Positions 52,956 through 60,741 of a DNA stretch of 64,000 nucleotides are shown in pieces. Within the stretch, counting starts at the first letter, position 1; each line of letters opens with the position of its first letter. The translations under genes and the position numbers were made by a program. The stretch lies in the NCBI RefSeq assembly GCF_016908295.1, contig NZ_JAFBDO010000003.1, positions 62,001 through 126,000 on the forward strand, in the 5' to 3' direction. The DNA is from Thalassobacillus pellis. Lineage in GTDB: Bacteria > Bacillota > Bacilli > Bacillales > Halobacillaceae. A model generated the notes under the pieces. It was given only the letters and a program-made list of their open reading frames with translations. It searched no databases and was not told the origin of the DNA.

Positions 52956-54390
52956 AACTTTCACCTTCATTGACAGACTTTTTTAGAATAAAGTGAACAC
53001 TTAATCCGGCGCCCTCAGCATTTTCCGCCCACATGGAGCCTCCATGTGCCTGGATGATTTGTGCTGCGATTGCCAGTCCAAGACCGCTTCCGCCTTGATG
53101 GCGGGCTTGTTCTGCCTGGTAAAATTGGTTGAAAATGTGTGAGAGTTCAGAGGAAGGGACTCCTGGCCCGTTGTCCGTAATGCTTATTTCGACTTCTTTT
53201 TCTCGATTTATAAGTGAAACAGCAATCCTGCCATGTTTTTGTTCCATATATTTTACACTATTATAGATAATATTTTCGATGGATCGAGCCAGCTTGTCCC
53301 TGTCTAATGTAACCATCAGCTCTGTTTCTTCTGTGCTAAATGTGACCAATATGCCTTTTTCATGAAGATCGTCTTTTATTTCATCAATATAATCCTGTAC
53401 GAATTCATTCATATTGACTATTTCAAAGTTGAACGGCAGCTTTTTTAAATCCAAGGTTGAATATAAAGATAGTTCCTCTATCAATCGATTCATATAAGCT
53501 GCTTTCGTGTAGATGATTTCAAGATAGCGCCGGCGTTTGTCCTCCGTATTCGCTACTCCAACTTGTATTCCTTCCACATAACCCATGATCGAGGTGATTG
53601 GGGTTTTAAGATCATGGGAAATATTAGCAATCAATTCCTTCCTATTACTTTCATATTTCTCTCGCAGTTCGATGGATTCCTTCACTTGAGATCGCATGGC
53701 ATCAAAAGTTCGCACTAGTCTGCCAAGTTCATCGTTCCTAGAGGAATGGATGGAAAAGTTATAATCTCCGTTTTTCATTTTAAAGGATGCTTCGGATAGC
53801 TGGTTAACCGGTCTCAGTATACTCTTCGATACTAAATAAGATAATATACCGTTGGTCAGTACTAAGATTATAACCAGGGAAAGAATAATAACTGGGAAAA
53901 ATGTTCGGGCAAAGGTGGGAAAGGACTCGGAACGACTCAAAAGATAAATTGCGCCTTTCGTGCCATCAGCAAAATAAAAATCATGATGTCTAATGGTATA
54001 CGGTGTTTTTCCCAGCCATGTATATGTGGAATTATCTTTAATATCCTTCAAGTCTTTGTGAGAAAGAGTAGTTAAGGAATCTGACGCATAAAGGATTTGT
54101 TTTCCTTTATTAATGATGATTTTCAGGTTTTCACTATCTGCCTGTTCGGTTAATTTATTAATGTATTGTTTATCATCCAGCTTTCCTTGTTCTAAGGAAG
54201 CAGTTTTCACTAAACTATCGTATAGCTCTATATTCTCTGAGGCACGGTGCATCCATTGATTGCCGGAATCCTGGAAGCTTTCTCTTCCCCCTAGGACGAT
54301 ATGCAGCAAGACGAGAATGAAAATGATTATGATGATCGGCAATAGGATCATTGCCGCATTCGACATGAAAAGGCGTTTACGAATAGACAT
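52948..54390 (-). CDS. Sensor histidine kinase with extracellular sensor
   Basis: A 480-residue kinase. Membrane helices near 15-35 and 165-190 flank an extracellular sensor of about 125 residues that has no known motif. HAMP follows (SKSILRPVNQLSEASFKM), then HisKA with His near 259 in ANISHDLKTPITS and HATPase_c (SIENIIYNSVKY; DNGPGVP; GSGLGLAIAAQI). AAGGAG precedes the ATG at 54390. No transporter or target gene is adjacent; the signal is unknown. Confidence 0.92.
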   Translation of the reverse strand: MSIRKRLFMSNAAMILLPIIIIIFILVLLHIVLGGRESFQDSGNQWMHRASENIELYDSLVKTASLEQGKLDDKQYINKLTEQADSENLKIIINKGKQILYASDSLTTLSHKDLKDIKDNSTYTWLGKTPYTIRHHDFYFADGTKGAIYLLSRSESFPTFARTFFPVIILSLVIILVLTNGILSYLVSKSILRPVNQLSEASFKMKNGDYNFSIHSSRNDELGRLVRTFDAMRSQVKESIELREKYESNRKELIANISHDLKTPITSIMGYVEGIQVGVANTEDKRRRYLEIIYTKAAYMNRLIEELSLYSTLDLKKLPFNFEIVNMNEFVQDYIDEIKDDLHEKGILVTFSTEETELMVTLDRDKLARSIENIIYNSVKYMEQKHGRIAVSLINREKEVEISITDNGPGVPSSELSHIFNQFYQAEQARHQGGSGLGLAIAAQIIQAHGGSMWAENAEGAGLSVHFILKKSVNEGESYE

Positions 54391-54453
54391 TCTTTTCTCC
54401 TTCAATAAGTAGTTATATACGTACTATACATAATAAATAGTGCCGCTAAACAT

Positions 54454-54482
54454 TTATAAAAAAATTTATAAAAATTTTATAA
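54454..54482. promoter_or_regulatory. Three TTATAA boxes at 11-12 bp spacing
   Basis: TTATAA starts at 54454, 54466 and 54477, 64-92 bp upstream of the kinase start. OmpR-family regulators commonly bind direct repeats with an 11-bp period, so this may be an autoregulatory site. The local sequence is nearly pure A/T, which weakens the case. The rest of 54391-54724 holds the terminator at 54626 and no gene. Confidence 0.35.
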
Positions 54483-54625
54483 ATAATGCTGTCGAGAGAT
54501 ATTGAAATACGTATCGTTCTCAAATTCCAATTACCGCAAATTCGCATTCGCCAAACAGACCCCAGGGATTATTCGTTACCCCGAAGAAGATATCATGACA
54601 GGTTAACAAAATTCTTAAGATATAT

Positions 54626-54665
54626 AGCCTCTCATTAGTTTTTTGAACTTTTGAGGGGCTTTTTA
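54626..54665 (+). terminator. Hairpin with T-run, related to 16345
   Basis: AGCCTCTCATTAGTT pairs with AACTTTTGAGGGGCT, then TTTT. The same design and most bases (TTAGTT, GAACTTTTGAG, GGCTTTTT) occur at 16345-16392. No gene on the plus strand lies directly upstream, so its purpose is unclear. Confidence 0.6.
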
Positions 54666-54724
54666 TATTTTCTTTTAATTAGGACAAGATAGAATAAGGA
54701 TTTTTATTTGGGAGGTTTATTATT

Positions 54725-55741
54725 ATGCAGACGGAACACAACATTCGCCTTACCACCAGTGAATTGGCCTCGCTGTGGACTGCTTACATGAATAATAGCA
54801 TGTCTTATTGTATGCTTAAGTATTTTAAAGAACATACCCAGGATAAGGACATTCTTTCTGTAGTTGAATTGGCTCTTCATATATCCGAAACGGTGCTGGG
54901 GAACATTGAAGAGATCTATAGAAAAGAAAATCATGCGATTCCTGTGGCTTTTAATGAACAAGAGGATGTTAACCTCCATGCGCCAGCATTATATTCGGAT
55001 ACTTTTCACTTAAATTATATTCATAATATGGCGAGGCACGGTATGACTTCGTATGGATCTTCTTTTGCTGGCTGTGCACGTTCTGATGTCCTGGAATTAA
55101 TGTCCAAAACTATTGATATGACCAGAGAATTATATGAAAAGTCATTACATGTTTTATTAGAAAAAGGATTATATTCCAGACCGGCGTCTATTCCCCTCCC
55201 TGAGAAAGCCGAATTCATTTCAAAACAAGGTTATTTAACGGGATGGTTTGGGGAAAGAAGACCGATGAACACGATAGAAATCATGAATTTCTATAATAAT
55301 ATACAGCGCAATGCTGTTGGAAAAGCTCTTCTGTTAGGGTTTGGACAAACAGCCTGCTTGAAGGAAGTTCGAAATTACATGGCCAGGGGGGCACAAATTG
55401 CTGATAAAGTCATCAAAATTCTGGCCCATATCTTATCCGAAGAAAATATTTCTGATACGCAGACTTTTGATTCAGAAGTGCTGAAATCAACAACAGCACC
55501 TTTTTCAGATAAGTTAATGATGTTTCAGGTATCGCTTTTATCGGGCATGTCAATTGGATACTATGGGGTAGCCTTAGGGACTGTTTCCAGACATGATTTA
55601 GGCACAAAGTTCATGCGTATCATGATGGAGGCCATGCATTATGCAGAGGATGGAGCGAACATTCTTATTGAGCATGATTGGATGGAAAAACCTCCTGCTT
55701 CAATTGATAATATGGAGATAGCAAAAACTAAAAGGAAATAG
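54725..55741 (+). CDS. DUF3231 protein
   Basis: A 338-residue helical protein with two tandem DUF3231 units (about 8-165 and 180-330). Typical text: LTTSELASLWTAYMNNSMSYCMLKYF, later IEIMNFYNNIQRNAVGKALLLGFGQTA. Conserved His/Glu positions hint at a ferritin-like metal site (inferred). Function unknown. GGAGGT lies before the ATG. The next gene starts 11 bp later. Confidence 0.88.
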   Translation: MQTEHNIRLTTSELASLWTAYMNNSMSYCMLKYFKEHTQDKDILSVVELALHISETVLGNIEEIYRKENHAIPVAFNEQEDVNLHAPALYSDTFHLNYIHNMARHGMTSYGSSFAGCARSDVLELMSKTIDMTRELYEKSLHVLLEKGLYSRPASIPLPEKAEFISKQGYLTGWFGERRPMNTIEIMNFYNNIQRNAVGKALLLGFGQTACLKEVRNYMARGAQIADKVIKILAHILSEENISDTQTFDSEVLKSTTAPFSDKLMMFQVSLLSGMSIGYYGVALGTVSRHDLGTKFMRIMMEAMHYAEDGANILIEHDWMEKPPASIDNMEIAKTKRK

Positions 55742-55751
55742 TGATAGATGC

Positions 55752-56210
55752 GTGGAAAAGAATCCGGTTGAAAAACTATTATGGTCTGTCGCGTTACCAG
55801 GGTTTGGTCAATTTTTAAACGGGAAATATTTCAAAGGTACTTTATTAGTGATCCTAGAGTTTCTAATCAATGTACAAGCTAACTTTAATGTGTTGATTAT
55901 TTCAAGCTTTCAAGGGGATATTCAAAAAGCGGTCGAGCAAGCGGATTATGCGTGGCTGATGTTTTATCCATGCTTGTACTTTTTTGCGATATGGGATGCC
56001 TGGAAAGACGCAGGCGGAGGAAAAAGCAGGTATGATTTCTTGCCGTTTGTATTCGCAGCTTATTTTGTTACCATTGGTTTAATTTACTCTTCAAGCCTGA
56101 CCCTGTTCAATATTTTGTTAGGGCCGTTATGGCTCCCGATGTTATTTGTTATTCCAGGAATAGCAAGTGGGTTTCTTATTCAAAAAGTAATGATTAAAAT
56201 AACGGGATGA
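55752..56210 (+). CDS. Four-helix membrane protein, unknown
   Basis: A 152-residue protein with an N-terminal VALPGFGQFLNGKYFKGTLLV, a pattern like that of TM2/DUF5683-type small membrane proteins (GxGQxxNG.Y.KG). Four hydrophobic segments in total. GTG start, no strong ribosome site, but very close behind the DUF3231 gene, so probably co-translated. Function unknown. Confidence 0.75.
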   Translation: MEKNPVEKLLWSVALPGFGQFLNGKYFKGTLLVILEFLINVQANFNVLIISSFQGDIQKAVEQADYAWLMFYPCLYFFAIWDAWKDAGGGKSRYDFLPFVFAAYFVTIGLIYSSSLTLFNILLGPLWLPMLFVIPGIASGFLIQKVMIKITG

Positions 56211-56216
56211 ATTATT

Positions 56217-56265
56217 CAGAGGCCATGGTTTCGGTATTACCGAGAACCATGGCCTCTGATTTTTA
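56217..56265 (+). terminator. Strong Rho-independent terminator
   Basis: CAGAGGCCATGGTT (56217) pairs perfectly with 56245-56258, with an inner CGGT/ACCG pairing, then ATTTTT. Confidence 0.88.
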
Positions 56266-56350
56266 TATTAAGGTATGCTTGGAGCTTTGTAAAAAAACGC
56301 AAGTGATATTCACAAACCTCCATTAGGGCCGTTCTTAGTGAAATACGACT

Positions 56351-56926
56351 TTAATAGGCATCCGTAGAAGTTGCAGGTTTCTCTTCTGTGAAAAAATGCA
56401 ATTTATTCGCAGCGAACAAACCAGTGAACGCTCCGATAAAAAGGGCAAATAATATGGTGCTAAGGGAGCCGATGAGTCCAAATTTCATTGTCATGAGGAA
56501 CAATATAGCAACTGTCAGAAAGGTCATGGTTGAAAGCGAAATCCAGAGCGTACGATCTTTTATTTTAGAGGATAAAAGAGGGGTAAGTACTGGTTTGTCT
56601 GCTTCTTTGGCAATGGCTTTGAGCCTTGGTAAATTAACTAGTGGCCCTGTGAGAGTCATGCTTATCAAGGTGATAAGTGAAACGTTCACCCAGGCAATAT
56701 TCCATCCCCAGGAAACAGAAGTGAGATAGATACCAGGTAGTAAAATGAACAATACACTTACAGGAAGCACTTTATCAGATTTTACAGCCAAACCTGCCCA
56801 AAGCCTAATAGCTTCAATTTGGTTAGTGCGTGACATGGCAGCAACTGCAGTTAGAACAAGGGAGACACCAGCAAACATAAGAATTACACCGAAGATGTGC
56901 AAAAACAAAAAGACATTGTACACCAT
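56351..56926 (-). CDS. Membrane protein, DUF2269-like
   Basis: A 191-residue protein with about five to six hydrophobic segments; it starts VFLFLHIFGVILMFAGVSL, which recalls DUF2269 (LHxxG in the first helix). Ends in a polar tail. GAAGGG before the ATG. Function unknown. Divergent from the ammonium transporter operon. Confidence 0.65.
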   Translation of the reverse strand: MVYNVFLFLHIFGVILMFAGVSLVLTAVAAMSRTNQIEAIRLWAGLAVKSDKVLPVSVLFILLPGIYLTSVSWGWNIAWVNVSLITLISMTLTGPLVNLPRLKAIAKEADKPVLTPLLSSKIKDRTLWISLSTMTFLTVAILFLMTMKFGLIGSLSTILFALFIGAFTGLFAANKLHFFTEEKPATSTDAY

Positions 56927-57014
56927 TCCAATCCCTTCTTTCCGTTTCTTTCACCCTATTATAAAGGAAAAAAGAAGAGTGTTGGTAAAAAGCATTCGAC
57001 AATTAAAAATACTG

Positions 57015-57031
57015 TGTCAGATTTTCTTACA
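57015..57031. promoter_or_regulatory. TnrA box of the amt promoter
   Basis: TGTCAGATTTTCTTACA fits the TnrA/GlnR consensus TGTNANAWWWTMTNACA at all positions. Its centre (57023) is about 49.5 bp before the predicted start site near 57072, the same spacing as TnrA at B. subtilis nrgAB. Confidence 0.8.
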
Positions 57032-57037
57032 TACTCG

Positions 57038-57066
57038 TTGTGCGAATTTTCAGAAGTTGCTATGAT
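57038..57066 (+). promoter_or_regulatory. Sigma-A promoter of the amt operon
   Basis: -35 TTGTGC (57038-57043) and -10 TATGAT (57061-57066) are 17 bp apart; the -35 is weak, as expected for an activated promoter. Confidence 0.65.
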
Positions 57067-57082
57067 TTTTATTGACACGTTA

Positions 57083-57099
57083 TGTTAACAAATATGACA
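57083..57099. promoter_or_regulatory. Second TnrA/GlnR-like box, downstream of the amt start site
   Basis: TGTTAACAAATATGACA matches the consensus in 16 of 17 positions (C for A at position 7). It would lie in the leader, about +11 to +27, where a bound TnrA or GlnR would block transcription. Confidence 0.55.
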
Positions 57100-57118
57100 T
57101 ATAGGGAGAGAAGTTTAT

Positions 57119-58381
57119 ATGGATGCTTTGTTCTTGATGAACAATCTATGGATTGTGGTTTGTACGGTTCTGGTTCTGCTGATGCAAGGAGGATTCATTT
57201 TATTGGAGGCTGGGTCAACAAGGATGAAAAATGCCGGTCATATTGCCGGTAAAACGGTATTTACTGTCGGTATTGTTTCCATAGTCTTTTGGGCATTTGG
57301 GTATGGGCTTATTTACGGTGAAGGGAATGCACTTATTGGATTTGGGAATTTCTTTTATGGAGATGCCACAACAATGGGAGAAGGACTGGCAGGATCTGTA
57401 GACTTCTTTTTTCAGCTGGCCTTTGCTGCAATCGCGATGACGATTGCATTTGGCGGATTTGCTGAACGTGCGAAATTAACCGCCTATGTAGTTTTTGCAT
57501 TACTGTTTTCTGTACTGATCTACCCAGTAATCGCTCATTGGATCTGGGGTGGAGGCTGGCTGGCAGAACACGGCAAGCAGGATTTCGCAGGTTCGACAGT
57601 TGTCCATCTCACAGGAGCTATGGCAGCCTTAGCTGCAACCATTATTTTAAAGCCGCGGATCGGAAAATATAACAAAGATGGTTCTTCCAATGAAATTGCC
57701 GGACATAATCAGGTATTTACAGCTCTCGGCGTACTTGTCCTATGGGTAGGCTGGTTCGGGTTTAATGCAGGGAGCACATTCGGCGTTGCGGATGCCTTTT
57801 TCGGGTACGTGGCACTTAATACACAATTGGCGGCAGGTGCCGGAGCGATAGGTGCTATGCTTATTGTATGGGCAGTTACCGGTAAAGCCGATGTACCGAC
57901 TACTTTGAATGGCGCCCTTGCCGGTCTAGTGGCAATTACGGCTTCCTGTGCTTTTGTGGAGCCATGGGCGGCAGTGGTCATCGGGTTAATCGGAGGTATC
58001 ATCGTATTCTTCAGTATGCGTTTTTTTGACCGGAAAAGAATCGATGACCCGATTTTTGCCTTATCGGTCCATGGAACCGTAGGGGTGTGGGGAACGTTGT
58101 CTAATGGCTTGTTTGCTACACCGGAATTAGCAACCGTGGGAAGGCCGGGCTTGTTTTACGGCGGCGGATTAGAACAGCTTGGCGTGCAGGTGCTGGGTGT
58201 AGTGAGCTGCGGTCTATATGCGTTTATCGTTTCTTACATTCTTTTGAAAGTAATGGAGAAAGTGATGGGAGGTCTCCGTGTCACCGAAGAGGAAGAAATC
58301 ATCGGGCTTGATCTTAGTGAACACGGCGGTTACGGCTATCCTGAAGCCTTGTCCCGTCCGGAAACGAAAACAGGATCATGA
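57119..58381 (+). CDS. amtB: Ammonium transporter
   Basis: A 420-residue Amt/NrgA protein with eleven expected helices. Twin-His pore residues are in STVVHLTGAM and LSVHGTVGVWG; DFAGSTVVH, GFNAGSTFG and family start NNLWIVVCTVLVLLMQGGFILLEAG are clear. It imports ammonium when it is scarce, fitting the TnrA box upstream. GGGAG before the ATG. Unlike most amt genes it is followed by a DUF294 gene and not by glnK. Confidence 0.95.
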   Translation: MDALFLMNNLWIVVCTVLVLLMQGGFILLEAGSTRMKNAGHIAGKTVFTVGIVSIVFWAFGYGLIYGEGNALIGFGNFFYGDATTMGEGLAGSVDFFFQLAFAAIAMTIAFGGFAERAKLTAYVVFALLFSVLIYPVIAHWIWGGGWLAEHGKQDFAGSTVVHLTGAMAALAATIILKPRIGKYNKDGSSNEIAGHNQVFTALGVLVLWVGWFGFNAGSTFGVADAFFGYVALNTQLAAGAGAIGAMLIVWAVTGKADVPTTLNGALAGLVAITASCAFVEPWAAVVIGLIGGIIVFFSMRFFDRKRIDDPIFALSVHGTVGVWGTLSNGLFATPELATVGRPGLFYGGGLEQLGVQVLGVVSCGLYAFIVSYILLKVMEKVMGGLRVTEEEEIIGLDLSEHGGYGYPEALSRPETKTGS

Positions 58382-59385
58382 TTAATGGCAGTCGTTCTGA
58401 AAAAGGAATGGTGTCTGTGTTATCTAATTATACAGAGATAAAAAAATGGCGGCAGGAAAATATCCTGGAGGCAGCCGATAACCACAAAGAATTGAATGAT
58501 TTTCATGATCAGGTCATCCGGAAAACGGTCCGGCTGGTAATGGAAAAGGTAGAGCGTGAGCAGGGGGAGCCACCTGCTCCCTTTGCGTTTTATTTAATGG
58601 GAAGCGGGGGCAGGTCAGAGCAGCTGCTGTGGAGTGATCAGGACCATGGTATTGTGTTTGATGGCCCGGATACATGTCAGCACTATTTCCTGGCACTTGG
58701 GAAAGAAATCAGTCAGGCTTTAATGATCGTTGGTTATGAAAAGTGTGATGGGAATATTATGGCTTCTAACCCCGTCTGGTGCAAGTCGCTCACGGCTGCC
58801 AGGATACAAAATTTAGAGTGGCTGAAAGAAGCTAGCTGGGAAACTCTCCGCTACTTTTCGATATTTACTGATTCGCGGGCCTTGATAGGCGATGAAAACT
58901 TATTAAAAGAACTGAAAGGGGAGGCGTTTGATATGCTGGATAACCACCCCCATCTATATGCTCGCCTGATTGATAATATGGAATTCATTAAAAGGAGCAT
59001 CGGTATTTTTGGCCAGCTGCTCCCTGAGCAAAGCGGAGGAAAGGCTGGTCTATTGGACTTGAAGGAAACGGCGTTTTTCCCATATGTCAATTCGACTCGC
59101 GTATTAGCATTGAAAAAGAACTGCTTTGCTTCATCGACACTAGAAAGGTTTAATGAGCTTGCTGCCTTATATCCTTTTGTGGAGTCTTTTAAAAAAGATT
59201 TCTCTAATCTGCTGGAGTTTCGACTGGCATACGGCAGAAAAGCGAAAAGCTATGATAAGATGCACGAGATTTCAATCAGCTGCATGTCTAAGCATGAAAA
59301 AAAGGAATTGAAGCGGTTGATCAAGCATGGTCACGAGCTCTTTTCTAAAACCAAACAATTAATCAAGCGTGAGGACAAATGGTGA
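58378..59385 (+). CDS. DUF294 nucleotidyltransferase-like protein (GlnD-like)
   Basis: A 335-residue cytoplasmic protein. The nucleotidyltransferase core is GSGGRSEQLLWSDQDHGIVFD (G75-D95): the GS-x-R and SDxD elements found in GlnD uridylyltransferases are intact. The C-terminal helical half resembles DUF294_C/substrate-binding. CBS or cNMP domains, common in such proteins, are absent. Start at 58378 overlaps amt by four bases (ATGA); ATG 58408 is an alternative. It may modify or sense something tied to ammonium uptake; no target is known. Confidence 0.85.
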   Translation: MINGSRSEKGMVSVLSNYTEIKKWRQENILEAADNHKELNDFHDQVIRKTVRLVMEKVEREQGEPPAPFAFYLMGSGGRSEQLLWSDQDHGIVFDGPDTCQHYFLALGKEISQALMIVGYEKCDGNIMASNPVWCKSLTAARIQNLEWLKEASWETLRYFSIFTDSRALIGDENLLKELKGEAFDMLDNHPHLYARLIDNMEFIKRSIGIFGQLLPEQSGGKAGLLDLKETAFFPYVNSTRVLALKKNCFASSTLERFNELAALYPFVESFKKDFSNLLEFRLAYGRKAKSYDKMHEISISCMSKHEKKELKRLIKHGHELFSKTKQLIKREDKW

Positions 59386-60101
59386 ATCCATTTATCCAAT
59401 TGGTAAAGCATCTTTCCAATAGTCTTGGAGGTATTACTTCGCTGAACCAGACGAACCCTGGGAAAGTCGCTTATTTGAGAAATTTGGAACGAGAGTTGCA
59501 GTCGAGAGATGTGCTGGATATTCCCTTTGACGAGCTGCCCGTGGTCGTTTTTGATTTAGAGACAACTGGCTTTTTCCCTTATACAGGAGACAGGATTCTC
59601 TCCATCGGGGCTGTAAAAATGATCGGGACAAAAATAATCGAGTCGGAAACCTTTTATTCGCTTATTTATTGTGATTCACTTTTGTCAGAAGAGGTCAAGG
59701 AGCTGACAGGTATTACACAGGAAATGGTGGAAAAAGCGCCTTCGCTCCGTGATGTCTTGAAAGACTTTTATCGTTTTATTAAAAGTGATGTGCTTGTTGC
59801 CCATCATGCGATTCATGAACAACAGTTTATGCGTCATGCTACATGGCTTGCCCTTAGAAAGAGTTTCCAACACCGGATTGTCGATACATCTTTTCTGACT
59901 AAAATTGCGTATAAGGAAAAACAGCTTGTAACCCTGGATGAATGCTGTAAATATTATGGAATAACAATCACACAGCGACACCATGCCCTGCAAGATGCCA
60001 TGGCTACTGCGCTATTATGGAAGGAAAATATCAACGAAATCCAGAAAATGGGCTACTATAGCTTAAAAGACGTTTATATTCATCTCGCTAAACAGGGTTG
60101 A
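59379..60101 (+). CDS. DnaQ-like 3'-5' exonuclease (DEDDh)
   Basis: A 240-residue exonuclease. Exo I VVVFDLETTGFFP has D59 and E61; Exo III is QRHHALQDAMAT with His and D206. Exo II normally reads AHNxxFD; here it reads AHHAIHEQQF, so the catalytic Asp is replaced by Glu147. Similar genes often sit next to DUF294 genes. It overlaps the DUF294 gene by seven bases. It could process nucleic acids or serve as a regulator; activity may be altered. Confidence 0.88.
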   Translation: MVNPFIQLVKHLSNSLGGITSLNQTNPGKVAYLRNLERELQSRDVLDIPFDELPVVVFDLETTGFFPYTGDRILSIGAVKMIGTKIIESETFYSLIYCDSLLSEEVKELTGITQEMVEKAPSLRDVLKDFYRFIKSDVLVAHHAIHEQQFMRHATWLALRKSFQHRIVDTSFLTKIAYKEKQLVTLDECCKYYGITITQRHHALQDAMATALLWKENINEIQKMGYYSLKDVYIHLAKQG

Positions 60102-60165
60102 GGCATACTATATAAGGAAGCCCTTTACTGGCAGACGTTAAAAAATTAAAGAGAGGAGAGGGGCC

Positions 60166-60492
60166 GTGTCTGAAGATTACAAGACGAAAAAAGTGATTTC
60201 CATTGGTGTGGTAAAGGAACTTACAGGCCTCTCAGAAAGACAGATTCGCTACAATGAAGAAAGAAAATTAATCTTTCCGGAACGTACACCAAACGGGACA
60301 CGAAAATATTCTTTTTCAGATATTGAAACTTTGGTGAAAATAGCGGAAAAACGGGAAGAAGGCGTCCAATCGATGGAATTGAAGCAAGAACTAAAGAAGG
60401 AAAAAGACAGAGAAGAGACAGAAGCTCAAATGCGCAAAAAAATGATTCGTGGACAATTGAATGCCCATTTTCGCATGAACGAAGGGCGGTAG
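60166..60492 (+). CDS. tnrA: Nitrogen regulator TnrA (MerR family)
   Basis: A 108-residue regulator. The MerR helix-turn-helix has [22 protein letters not shown] and [24 protein letters not shown]; the C-terminal GQLNAHFR is the glutamine-synthetase-binding tail of TnrA. The usual QIRYYEERKLI appears as [11 protein letters not shown], one substitution in the HTH wing region. GTG start after GAGGAGAGG. No terminator is seen between the exonuclease and tnrA, so read-through from the amt promoter is likely and would give positive feedback. Confidence 0.9.
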   Translation: MSEDYKTKKVISIGVVKELTGLSERQIRYNEERKLIFPERTPNGTRKYSFSDIETLVKIAEKREEGVQSMELKQELKKEKDREETEAQMRKKMIRGQLNAHFRMNEGR

Positions 60493-60497
60493 TTGGC

Positions 60498-60531
60498 AAG
60501 CTAACCTGCAAATAGCAGGTTGGCTTTTTTT
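60498..60531 (+). terminator. Rho-independent terminator
   Basis: AAGCTAACCTGC pairs with GCAGGTTGGCTT, then T5. Ends tnrA and isolates nasB from read-through. Confidence 0.85.
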
Positions 60532-60617
60532 ATTAAACCTGGTTAGCGCGGAAGGGATTCTTATTTACTTGTATCGTGAATGCCTATGCTAATAAGCAAA
60601 TCTAAATGAAAAAACTA

Positions 60618-60634
60618 TGTAAGCTTTCCTTACA
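60618..60634. promoter_or_regulatory. TnrA box of the nasB promoter
   Basis: TGTAAGCTTTCCTTACA, a perfect TGTAAG/CTTACA palindrome, matches the TnrA consensus at 15 of 17 positions. Its centre (60626) is about 50 bp before the start site predicted from the -10 at 60664. Confidence 0.7.
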
Positions 60635-60660
60635 TATGTAATGTTTACCATAAATATCCT

Positions 60661-60669
60661 TGCTAGACT
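60661..60669 (+). promoter_or_regulatory. Extended -10 of the nasB promoter
   Basis: TGCTAGACT is an extended -10 (TGn plus TAGACT). The -35 is poor, which fits dependence on TnrA. Confidence 0.55.
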
Positions 60670-60741
60670 AATAAACAATCAATGAAATATAAAAAATTTC
60701 CAAATCCTCAATCTTATACATTACCTGTTGGAGGTGAATGA

